Origin: Microbacteriaceae bacterium
GTDB lineage: Bacteria > Actinomycetota > Actinomycetes > Actinomycetales > Microbacteriaceae
Reading direction: 5' to 3'
Assembly (NCBI GenBank): GCA_024642605.1
Contig: JAHEAT010000080.1
Coordinates: 1 to 17,285 of the forward strand
DNA: 17,285 nucleotides
Part shown: positions 7,714 to 14,423 of the stretch, piece by piece
Layout of the letters: each line of letters starts with the position of its first letter
Position numbering within the stretch: position 1 is the first letter of the stretch
Translations under genes and position numbers: made by a program
The notes under the pieces: model-generated
The model's input: only the letters and a program-made list of their open reading frames with translations
The model's database searches: none
Told to the model about the DNA's origin: nothing

Positions 7714-7740
7714 GGCTCGGCGAGCAGTTAGGCTATTGGC

Positions 7741-8856
7741 GTGAGTGAGACCAAGGTATTGCTAGATCTGGTGCAGAAGCAGCTGGATGACTTTTGCGAG
7801 CAACGAAAGCAAGAGTTCACTTCTATCTCACCTGACCTCACCGTGATTCTCGACTACACCAAAGATTTACTGGCGGGCGGCAAGCGATTTAGAGCTCTAT
7901 TCTGCTATTGGGCCTGGGTGGCATGCCTAGACATTTCAAGTTTTCAACAAGACCACTCCCAGCGAACCAAATCGGCCCAAGCTTTGGTGGGCATCGGCGC
8001 CGCGCTCGAGATGTTCCACGGTGCAGCCCTCGTGCACGACGACCTTCTCGACCAGAGCGACACCCGCCGCGGTGTGCCATCGATTCACAAACGCTTCGAA
8101 GCCATGCACGGTGTAAGCCAGTGGGCGGGCAGCCCCGAGCGCTTCGGTCAAGCCGGGTCGGTGCTAGTGGGCGACCTAATGCTCGCTTGGAGCAGCGAAA
8201 TCTTCGGTGGCGCGCTCCTAAACTCACCAAACTCCCAAATCGAAGCGGCCTGCCGCGACGAGTTCTCCAAGATGCGCGTAGAGGTTATGGCTGGGCAGTA
8301 CCTCGACGTTCTCGAAGAAAACGCCGCCCCAACCCGCGACGTAGAAGGTGCGGTTGGCCGGGCCAACCGAGTCATTCTCTACAAGACAGCCAAGTACAGT
8401 ATCGAAGCACCGCTGCTCATCGGTGCCGCGTTTGCCGGAGCAGACCCGTCGACCCTTCGAGGGTTATCGGCATTTGGCATTCCGCTCGGCATGGCTTTTC
8501 AGCTGCGCGACGACATCCTTGGAGTTTTCGGTGATTCTGCCGTAACCGGCAAACCAACCGGCGACGATCTCAGAGAGGGTAAGCGCACCGTTTTGGTTGC
8601 CCTCACTCGAGAAGCACTCACCCCTAGCGTCGGCAAAGTATTCGACGAACTTTTGATGAGTCGCACCCTCGAAGCAGAGCAGATTGTCTTTCTTCAGCAG
8701 GCCATCAAAGAATCGGGCGCACTGGCAAAGACCGAGAAGATGATCGAAGAGCTGGCAAACGAAAGCCTCAGCGCGCTAGAGCAACTTCAACTTGATGGCA
8801 CCGCGAAAATTCAACTGCGTGAACTGGCCATGCGGGTAATCAACCGCCAGGCCTAA
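7741..8856 (+). CDS. idsA: Polyprenyl diphosphate synthase, geranylgeranyl-diphosphate-synthase type
   Basis: This is a trans-isoprenyl diphosphate synthase that condenses isopentenyl diphosphate onto allylic primers in the cytoplasm. The 371-residue product has the IPP-binding GGKRFR at 46-51, first Asp-rich motif DDLLD at 100-104, GQYLDV at 185-190, second Asp-rich motif LRDDILGVFGD at 255-265 and TGDDLREGKRT at 273-283. Residues just before the first Asp motif are small (Ala95, Ala96), which in this family allows products longer than farnesyl diphosphate, so a GGPP-type product is likely; exact chain length cannot be read. The start is a GTG with a weak ribosome binding site. In mycobacteria idsA2 (Rv2173) occupies the same place. 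The product could feed carotenoid, menaquinone or polyprenyl-phosphate synthesis. Confidence 0.9.
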   Translation: MSETKVLLDLVQKQLDDFCEQRKQEFTSISPDLTVILDYTKDLLAGGKRFRALFCYWAWVACLDISSFQQDHSQRTKSAQALVGIGAALEMFHGAALVHDDLLDQSDTRRGVPSIHKRFEAMHGVSQWAGSPERFGQAGSVLVGDLMLAWSSEIFGGALLNSPNSQIEAACRDEFSKMRVEVMAGQYLDVLEENAAPTRDVEGAVGRANRVILYKTAKYSIEAPLLIGAAFAGADPSTLRGLSAFGIPLGMAFQLRDDILGVFGDSAVTGKPTGDDLREGKRTVLVALTREALTPSVGKVFDELLMSRTLEAEQIVFLQQAIKESGALAKTEKMIEELANESLSALEQLQLDGTAKIQLRELAMRVINRQA

Positions 8857-8871
8857 GACCCCAATGAGCTG

Positions 8872-9216
8872 CTACTGAGCCAAAAATTGAGCTGCTCGTC
8901 GCACGGGAGATTTGTGCCCGGCCAATAGCGAAGCCATCGGCGTGGTTTCAAGAATATCGTTCTCGGTGTAAAGCCACTCAACCGCATCGTCAAGCTTGAG
9001 TCCGCAGTCAATCAACATGATGATCGTGCCGCGCAAGCTGTGCAGCGGCTCGCCGTCGACGATGGTTTCTGCAGGAATCAGTCGGTCGGTTCCGCGCCTA
9101 ACCGAAACGAGCGAATGGTCTTCAACCAGACGCCTAACCTTGCCCACCGAAATACCTAACAGTTCGCCGGCACGGTTGTAGTCGATGAATTCGACTTTAG
9201 AAAAAACATCACTCAC
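8872..9216 (-). CDS. Rv2175c-type helix-turn-helix DNA-binding protein
   Basis: The 114-residue product matches the Rv2175c family: a winged or helix-turn-helix N-terminal half (about 10-52, including NRAGELLGISVGKVRRLVED) and a C-terminal helical half with SLRGTIIMLIDCGL at 60-73 and DAVEWLY at 77-83. In M. tuberculosis this protein binds DNA and is a substrate of the neighbouring kinase PknL; the same divergent pairing is seen here. The GTG at 9216 is the only available start, because a TAA sits two codons upstream (9222-9220), so the long N-terminal tail of the mycobacterial protein is absent. The ribosome binding site is weak. It ends 15 bases from the convergent polyprenyl synthase gene. 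Its targets are unknown. Confidence 0.82.
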   Translation of the reverse strand: MSDVFSKVEFIDYNRAGELLGISVGKVRRLVEDHSLVSVRRGTDRLIPAETIVDGEPLHSLRGTIIMLIDCGLKLDDAVEWLYTENDILETTPMASLLAGHKSPVRRAAQFLAQ

Positions 9217-9251
9217 CCGTTAAGAGTGCCACAACATGAGTCATCCGCGAA

Positions 9252-9274
9252 ACCGCTGAAAAACAGTTGGCGGT
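9252..9274. promoter_or_regulatory. Inverted repeat in the kinase / Rv2175c-type divergent control region
   Basis: ACCGC (9252-9256) pairs with GCGGT (9270-9274), with an inner CTG-AAAAA-CAG (9256-9266), giving an imperfect palindrome around an A-run. It ends at a -10-like TATCCT (9274-9279), 8 bases before the kinase ATG. A nine-base near-palindrome, ATGAGTCAT, lies nearby at 9236-9244. The position suits an operator, but no protein can be assigned. Confidence 0.35.
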
Positions 9275-9287
9275 ATCCTTACTATTG

Positions 9288-11198
9288 ATGAACCAATCCC
9301 CCTTCGACGATCGATTGCTCGGCGAGCGCTACCGAATCATTCGCCCACTCGCATCTGGGGGCATGGCCAAGGTTTTTCTTGCAGAGGATCTTCGCCTGCA
9401 ACGTCAGGTGGCAATCAAGGTCATTCACCCGCACCTGGCCCAAGACCCCAGCTTCTTAGAGCGCTTCGAACGTGAAGCCGTGCTGGCTGCGAATTTGAAC
9501 CACCCGAACCTCGTCAACATTTTCGACCAGGGCTCCGACCAAGGCTCGCCATATCTGGTGATGGAGTACGTGGCAGGGCGAACTCTGAGAGACGTACTAA
9601 ACGATTTCGGTGCGATCCCCCAGGCCAAGGTTGTCGGCATCCTTGAACAAGTTCTGCAGGGGCTCGATGCAGCCCATCGAGCCGGCATCGTGCACCGCGA
9701 CATAAAACCCGAGAATGTTCTTTTGGCCGACGATGGCCGCATCAAGTTGAGCGACTTCGGGCTGGCCCGCCCGGTATCGGCAGCAACCTCTAGCCAACTG
9801 ATTGGCACCGCAGCCTACCTTGCTCCTGAACTCGTCTCAAAGGGGCAGTCAGACAAGCGCGTAGATGTGTATGCGGTAGGCATCCTGGCATTCGAATTGC
9901 TCACGTCGTCGCAGCCTTACACCGGCGATACCGCAGCGCAGGTAGCCAGTGCCCACACCACTTCACGAGTGCCAGCCCCAAGTTCGAGCGTTGCCGGCAT
10001 TTCGCCAGATGTTGACGAGATGGTGCTCTGGTGCACCGAAATCAACCCCGACGACAGACCCGAGAATGCATATGAGCTACTTTCTTACCTAAGAAACATT
10101 AAGGGCGGCCTTCAAAACCGGCCAGCATCCCCCGTTACGCCTCAACCGCTTGCCCCTTCGGTTACCGACTCGGCGGCAACCCAGGTAATCTCAGCTGCAG
10201 CTAATGCCACCACAGTTTTGAATACGGGCGACCAAACCGGCCTAATCCACGGTGCCAACGAAACCACATTGATTGACATGGCCGTAACCGAAGACGAACT
10301 TCCGTTTTCGAGATTTACCGGCTCACGCTTCTGGCGATGGTTTATTTCAACTCTTGCAGTGGTCACCCTAGCCGCAACCCTGGGCTGGTGGTTCGGATCA
10401 GGCCCGGGTGCACTCAAGGCTCTGCCAACTTTGACGAATCGAACCGTTGCGGCGGCTCAGGCAGCTGTTCGCGATCTAAACCAGAACGTTTCGGTAACCA
10501 ACGAATACTCCTCCGATGTCGCGCAGGGCAAGGTTATTCGCAGCGAACCGGCCGCCGGTGCACTGGTATTCTCTGGCGGAAATCTGAATCTAGTTGTGTC
10601 GCTTGGTCCGGAGTTGAAGGCTGTACCAAGCCTGATTGGAAAGAACTTGGCCGAAGCAACCATCGAGATTACCAAGGCTGGCTTTGTGTTTGGTGGGGCC
10701 GATGCTTGGTTCAACGATGCCGCGGCCGGAACGGTATTCGATTACACCGGTTCAGACTCGAAGAAGATTGCCGCCGGAAGCTCGGTAACGCTTAAGGTTT
10801 CTCTGGGCCCAATTCCTTCGGTGGCGGGTATCACTCAAGAAGCCGCAGTCGCACTGCTAACCACGGCCGGGCTTACTGTCGATTCGGTTAAGACCGAATA
10901 CTCAGATACGGTGCCGGCTGGCCAGGTCATTTCGCTGGTACCGCTCACTCAACCCCTGGGCGAAAACGGCAGTGTCGAACTATCGGTTTCTAAGGGATCA
11001 GATCGAGTGACGATGCCTAAGGTGGTCGGAGAAACCATCGCAGCAGCACAGTCGGCCTTGAAGGCGATCGGGCTCGTGGTTGTGGTTGATACCGACAAAC
11101 TCAGCACCAAATGGGGCATCTACCTGGTCAAGTCGGCATCGGTGTCAGCTGGAACCGTGCTGCACCGAGGTGACAAAGTCACCATAGTTAGCCGATAG
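9288..11198 (+). CDS. pknL: PASTA-domain Ser/Thr protein kinase (PknL/PknB type)
   Basis: This is a membrane Ser/Thr kinase that couples extracellular peptidoglycan-fragment or lipid II sensing to phosphorylation of division and wall proteins. The 636-residue product has a Hanks-type kinase domain at about 15-270: Gly-rich loop LASGGMAKVF (21-30), catalytic Lys44 in VAIK, HRDIKPEN (136-143, Asp138), DFG (156-158) and APE (179-181). A juxtamembrane linker rich in Pro, Ala and Thr follows (about 275-345), then one membrane helix (about 349-369) and four PASTA repeats (about 377-440, 443-507, 508-569, 573-636). The ATG at 9288 is preferred over an in-frame TTG at 9267, giving a normal start just before GERYRI; no Shine-Dalgarno is visible. 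All catalytic residues are present. The place next to the Rv2175c-type gene points to PknL. Confidence 0.93.
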   Translation: MNQSPFDDRLLGERYRIIRPLASGGMAKVFLAEDLRLQRQVAIKVIHPHLAQDPSFLERFEREAVLAANLNHPNLVNIFDQGSDQGSPYLVMEYVAGRTLRDVLNDFGAIPQAKVVGILEQVLQGLDAAHRAGIVHRDIKPENVLLADDGRIKLSDFGLARPVSAATSSQLIGTAAYLAPELVSKGQSDKRVDVYAVGILAFELLTSSQPYTGDTAAQVASAHTTSRVPAPSSSVAGISPDVDEMVLWCTEINPDDRPENAYELLSYLRNIKGGLQNRPASPVTPQPLAPSVTDSAATQVISAAANATTVLNTGDQTGLIHGANETTLIDMAVTEDELPFSRFTGSRFWRWFISTLAVVTLAATLGWWFGSGPGALKALPTLTNRTVAAAQAAVRDLNQNVSVTNEYSSDVAQGKVIRSEPAAGALVFSGGNLNLVVSLGPELKAVPSLIGKNLAEATIEITKAGFVFGGADAWFNDAAAGTVFDYTGSDSKKIAAGSSVTLKVSLGPIPSVAGITQEAAVALLTTAGLTVDSVKTEYSDTVPAGQVISLVPLTQPLGENGSVELSVSKGSDRVTMPKVVGETIAAAQSALKAIGLVVVVDTDKLSTKWGIYLVKSASVSAGTVLHRGDKVTIVSR

Positions 11199-11206
11199 CA
11201 AAGCAT

Positions 11207-11223
11207 TAACCGTTTATCGGTTA
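11207..11223. terminator. Small hairpin between convergent kinase and aroG genes
   Basis: TAACCG-TTTAT-CGGTTA forms a 6-bp stem with a 5-base loop between the kinase stop (11198) and the aroG end, covering the aroG stop codon (11214-11216). Neither strand has a T-run after it, so any bidirectional termination would be weak. Confidence 0.35.
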
Positions 11224-12575
11224 GATAGAGCCTCTGCAACGAGGAAAGCCAATTCAAGTGACTGCGAGTGGTTCAAACGCGGGTCGCACAGCGACTCGTA
11301 ACGTTCTTCAAGGGTCGCCTCATCGATGTGCTCAGAACCACCGAGGCATTCGGCAACGTCATCACCGGTCAACTCAACGTGAATACCACCCGGCACTGTT
11401 CCGGCTGCACGGTGAACTTCGAAGAAACCACGAACTTCATCCATGACGTCGTCGAATCGACGAGATTTGTAGCCATTCTTTGTGGTGATTCCGTTGCCGT
11501 GCATTGGGTCGGTGATCCAAAGCGGTTTTGCACCCGAGTCGCGTACGGCCTCGACCAAACGAGGCAGCGCCTCGCGAATCTTAGGCGCACCCATCCGGCT
11601 GATGAAAGTAAGACGACCTGACTCGCGGTTTGGGTCGAGCTTGTCAATCAGAGCAAGCACATCGTCGGTTGAAGTGCTCGGTCCGAGCTTTACGCCGATC
11701 GGGTTGCGAATGCGCGACATGAAATCGACGTGAGCACCATCGAGCTGACGAGTGCGCTCACCTATCCAAACCAGGTGCCCAGAGGTGTCGTAAGGGGTTC
11801 CGGTTCGTGAGTCGATTCGAGTCATCGGACGTTCGTAGTCGAACAGCAGCGCTTCGTGGCTTACGTAGAATTCGGTGGTCTTGAGGGCATCGAAGTCGGC
11901 GCCGCAGGCAGCCATGAACTTGATGGCGCGGTCGATTTCCTTGGCCAGAGATTCGTAACGAGCGTTGGCCGGGTTGTTGGTGAACCCGCTGTTCCATTCG
12001 TGAACCGAGCGCAGGTCGGCGAATCCGCCCTGGGTAAAGGCACGAATCAAGTTGAGGGTCGAAGCACTGGTGTGATACGCGCTCAGCAGTCGCTGAGGGT
12101 TTGCGGTTCTCGACTCGGTGGTGAAGTCGTAGCCGTTGACTGCATCACCGCGGTAGGCAGGAAGCGTTACACCTTCGCGGGTCTCATCGTTCGATGAGCG
12201 AGGCTTGGCGAACTGCCCGGCCATTCGGCCCATTTTGATGACCGGCAGCGATGCACCGTAGGTGAGCACAACCGCCATTTGCAGCAGTGTTTTTACTCGA
12301 TTGCGAATGCGGTCGGCGGTTGCATCGGCAAAAGTCTCGGCGCAGTCACCGCCTTGAAGCAAGAAAGCTTTGCCTTCGGCGGCAGCTGCCAGGCGGGTGC
12401 GCAAAATGTCTACTTCACCGGCAAAAACCAGAGGAGGTAGTTTCGACAGTTCAGCGCGAGCAGATGCCACCGCCGCCTGGTCTGGCCAGATTGGTTGCTG
12501 AGCTGCAGGCAGGTTGACATAGTTGTCGAGCCCCGCGAGAACCGCTGGATCGGCTGCGACTACTGGTTCGTTCAT
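11214..12575 (-). CDS. aroG: Class II 3-deoxy-D-arabino-heptulosonate-7-phosphate (DAHP) synthase
   Basis: This enzyme condenses phosphoenolpyruvate and erythrose 4-phosphate, the first step of the shikimate pathway to aromatic amino acids and folate. The 453-residue product is a type II enzyme like M. tuberculosis Rv2178c: LLQGGDCAE at 72-80, MGRMAGQFAKPRS at 115-127, TTEFYVSHEALLFDYE at 233-248, GVKLGPST at 294-301, DPMHGNG at 356-362, HVELTGDDV at 399-407 and DPRLNHSQSLE at 431-441. The four metal ligands of the family are present as Cys78, His359, Glu401 and Asp431. The ATG at 12575 shares one base with the plsC stop (TAATG), so translation is probably coupled. The mycobacterial enzyme is feedback-regulated and binds chorismate mutase; whether this one does cannot be read here. 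Confidence 0.95.
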   Translation of the reverse strand: MNEPVVAADPAVLAGLDNYVNLPAAQQPIWPDQAAVASARAELSKLPPLVFAGEVDILRTRLAAAAEGKAFLLQGGDCAETFADATADRIRNRVKTLLQMAVVLTYGASLPVIKMGRMAGQFAKPRSSNDETREGVTLPAYRGDAVNGYDFTTESRTANPQRLLSAYHTSASTLNLIRAFTQGGFADLRSVHEWNSGFTNNPANARYESLAKEIDRAIKFMAACGADFDALKTTEFYVSHEALLFDYERPMTRIDSRTGTPYDTSGHLVWIGERTRQLDGAHVDFMSRIRNPIGVKLGPSTSTDDVLALIDKLDPNRESGRLTFISRMGAPKIREALPRLVEAVRDSGAKPLWITDPMHGNGITTKNGYKSRRFDDVMDEVRGFFEVHRAAGTVPGGIHVELTGDDVAECLGGSEHIDEATLEERYESLCDPRLNHSQSLELAFLVAEALSNR

Positions 12576-13273
12576 TACTCTGCTTTCCTGACTGCGTTTG
12601 GTTTAGGTTTCTTCATCGAGGTGGCGTAGACATCGATATATTCTTGGCCGCTCAACTTCATCAGTTCATACATGATTTCATCGGTGATGGCTCGCAAAAC
12701 AATGCGATCGCCTTCCATTCCGGTGAACCTCGAGAAGTCGAGTGGTTCGCCGACGATGATTCCAATGCGACGGATGCGCGGAAGACGTTTGCCGATTGGC
12801 TGAACCTTTTCGGTGTCGATCATCGCTACCGGTATGACCGGAACCTTGGCTTCGAGAACCATGCGGGCAATTCCGGTGCGACCGCGAAACAGGCGGCCAT
12901 CTGGGCTGCGAGTGCCTTCGGGGTAAATGCCGAGCAGTTGCCCCTGAGCTAGAACTTTGAGGCCTGTATTTAGCGAAGCCTCCGACGCCTTTCCGCCTGA
13001 TCGGTCGATTGGCAACTGACCGGTTGATTTGAAGAACCAGCGCGTCAATGCGCCTTTGAGCCCCTTGCCGGTGAAGTATTCAGATTTTGCCAAGAAAACC
13101 ACCGGGCGGCGAGTCTGGAGTGGAAGAAAGATTGAGTCGCTGAACGAGAGGTGGTTGCTGGCAAGAATTGCCGCGCCACTACTCGGGATGTTTTGCATGC
13201 CTCGCACCCAAGGGCGAAACAGTAAGCGCAGCAACGGGCCGAGAATCAGTGATTTCAAAATGAAATAAGCCAC
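12575..13273 (-). CDS. plsC: 1-acyl-sn-glycerol-3-phosphate acyltransferase (PlsC family)
   Basis: PlsC-type enzymes acylate lysophosphatidic acid to phosphatidic acid at the inner face of the membrane. The 232-residue product has a hydrophobic N terminus (about 1-20), the catalytic NHLSFSD box at 40-46 (His41, Asp46), substrate-binding YPEGTRSPDG at 117-126 and the PVIPVAM segment at 145-151. The start is a GTG at 13273 with a strong GGGAGG 4 bases upstream. It lies between a ROK kinase and aroG on the same strand, 52 bases after the former and overlapping the latter by one base. Mycobacteria have a homologue (Rv2182c) in the equivalent place. The basic C-terminal tail (220-230) may aid membrane contact. 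Acyl-chain preference and exact acceptor cannot be told from sequence. Confidence 0.9.
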   Translation of the reverse strand: MAYFILKSLILGPLLRLLFRPWVRGMQNIPSSGAAILASNHLSFSDSIFLPLQTRRPVVFLAKSEYFTGKGLKGALTRWFFKSTGQLPIDRSGGKASEASLNTGLKVLAQGQLLGIYPEGTRSPDGRLFRGRTGIARMVLEAKVPVIPVAMIDTEKVQPIGKRLPRIRRIGIIVGEPLDFSRFTGMEGDRIVLRAITDEIMYELMKLSGQEYIDVYATSMKKPKPNAVRKAE

Positions 13274-13325
13274 GATACCTCCCGCTTTTCTTAGGTCTGC
13301 AACTCGATTCGAGCGAACTTAAAGT

Positions 13326-14276
13326 TTACAGCGTGCCAAGTTCGCGTCGGGCGAGGTCGGCAGCGCCGACAACGCCGGCATCGTTGACGAATTCTGCGAT
13401 CGCGAAACGCACATGTGGGCGATAGTCGGCGGCCGACAGGTGTCGCAGGTAACTTTCTCTGATCGGGTTGAGCAGAAGATCGCCAGCGGCGCTCACTCCG
13501 CCACCGATGATTACAACTTCTGGATCAAGTACGGCACAAATGCCGGCCACCGTCTTGCCGAGCGCGGCACCCAGATTAGCCAAAAGCTCCAAGGCGGCCG
13601 AATCGTTTTCGGTAATCGCTTGGTAAACCTGCGCTCCGGAGAGCTCACCGGCTTCTTCAGCTAGTTCGGCGAGCCTGGCACCCTTAGGGTCACCAGATTC
13701 GACGAGTTCTTTTGCCGACTTCAACAGCGCCGTACCCGAACCGTAAGGCTCGATACAACCGGTCTGGCCGCAGCCGCACGGCCGATCGCCACCATTGAGT
13801 GGCACGTGGCCAAGCTCTGCAGCCAAGCCGAAGCCTCCGCGAAGCAAGTGGCCGTCGACGATAACCGCGCCACCAACTCCAGTTCCGATCGTGAGCATTA
13901 CAACGTGCTTTGCTCCAACTCCGGCACCAAATCGAAACTCGGCCCAGCCTGCGGCGTTAGCGTCGTTTTCGATGAACACCGGAATGTCTAGTCGTGCCTG
14001 AATCTTGGCTTTGATTGGCTCGTTGCGCCATGAGAGGTTTGGCGCGTAAACGATGTTGGCTCGTTCCGCGTCTACAAAACCAGCAGCCGCCACGCCTGCT
14101 GCGCCAACTTCAACGCCCTGTGAAAGTTCACGGATGAGTGCAACCACGGCATCGGCAATGGCATCGGCATCGTGCGCGGGTGTCGGCACGCGAGTCTCTC
14201 GAATGATGTTGCCCTGCTCGTCGACCAGCGCTCCGGCAATCTTGGTGCCACCGATGTCGATTCCTACCGCATGCAT
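13326..14276 (-). CDS. glk: ROK-family glucokinase
   Basis: This ROK-family sugar kinase most likely phosphorylates glucose with ATP in the cytoplasm. The 316-residue product has the phosphate-binding GIDIGGTKIAGALVD at 5-19, ENDANAAGWAE at 103-113 with catalytic Asp105, GTGVGGAVI at 131-139, and the ROK zinc site made by His157 and the cysteines of CGCGQTGC at 167-174, followed by Glu176. There is no N-terminal helix-turn-helix, so it is a kinase rather than a ROK repressor. Length and motifs fit Streptomyces GlkA, whose gene also lies near a DAHP synthase and an acyl-CoA ligase. A shorter polyphosphate glucokinase (PpgK) is a less likely alternative. The ATG at 14276 has AAGG upstream, and the gene leads an operon with plsC and aroG. 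Confidence 0.88.
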   Translation of the reverse strand: MHAVGIDIGGTKIAGALVDEQGNIIRETRVPTPAHDADAIADAVVALIRELSQGVEVGAAGVAAAGFVDAERANIVYAPNLSWRNEPIKAKIQARLDIPVFIENDANAAGWAEFRFGAGVGAKHVVMLTIGTGVGGAVIVDGHLLRGGFGLAAELGHVPLNGGDRPCGCGQTGCIEPYGSGTALLKSAKELVESGDPKGARLAELAEEAGELSGAQVYQAITENDSAALELLANLGAALGKTVAGICAVLDPEVVIIGGGVSAAGDLLLNPIRESYLRHLSAADYRPHVRFAIAEFVNDAGVVGAADLARRELGTL

Positions 14277-14307
14277 TTTCGCCTTTTTCGAGTATTGAGC
14301 CTGCTAT

Positions 14308-14327
14308 CTGTGTAAGTTTAGCCACAG
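14308..14327. promoter_or_regulatory. Inverted repeat in the glk / acyl-CoA ligase divergent region
   Basis: CTGTG (14308-14312) and CACAG (14323-14327) are inverted arms around a 10-base AT-rich centre, 32-51 bases upstream of the glucokinase ATG. The geometry is that of a dimeric repressor or CRP-like site, but I can name no regulator, and 5-base arms can occur by chance. I found no convincing -35/-10 pair in this 147-base region. Confidence 0.3.
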
Positions 14328-14423
14328 AGGTACAAAAAACTTCCCCCGATTTCACACCTAATTTGCCCGAGTTCTACCGAGCCAAGCAAATAGGCTTTAC
14401 CCAGTAACCGAGCGGGAGCAAAG

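Noticed and set aside
7908..8534. Open frame of 208 codons on the plus strand inside the polyprenyl synthase gene
   Set aside because: It is an out-of-frame Arg/Pro-rich shadow of the synthase, whose motifs are all intact in the other frame.
8865..8896. Direct repeat TGAGCTGCT, two copies 23 bases apart at the polyprenyl synthase / Rv2175c-type junction
   Set aside because: Only two short copies, one of them within coding sequence; no array or target-site context.
10337..10795. Open frame of 152 codons overlapping the PASTA region of the kinase
   Set aside because: It is a shifted-frame shadow of the kinase, which is continuous through four PASTA repeats with no frameshift.
13303..13313. 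Palindrome CTCGATTCGAG between glk and plsC
   Set aside because: It has 5-base arms with a one-base centre, cannot form an RNA hairpin, has no T-run and matches no operator I know. Probably chance.
14363..14396. TTGCCC and TAGGCT as a promoter for the acyl-CoA ligase gene
   Set aside because: The spacer is 22 bases, too long for a normal sigma-70-type promoter.
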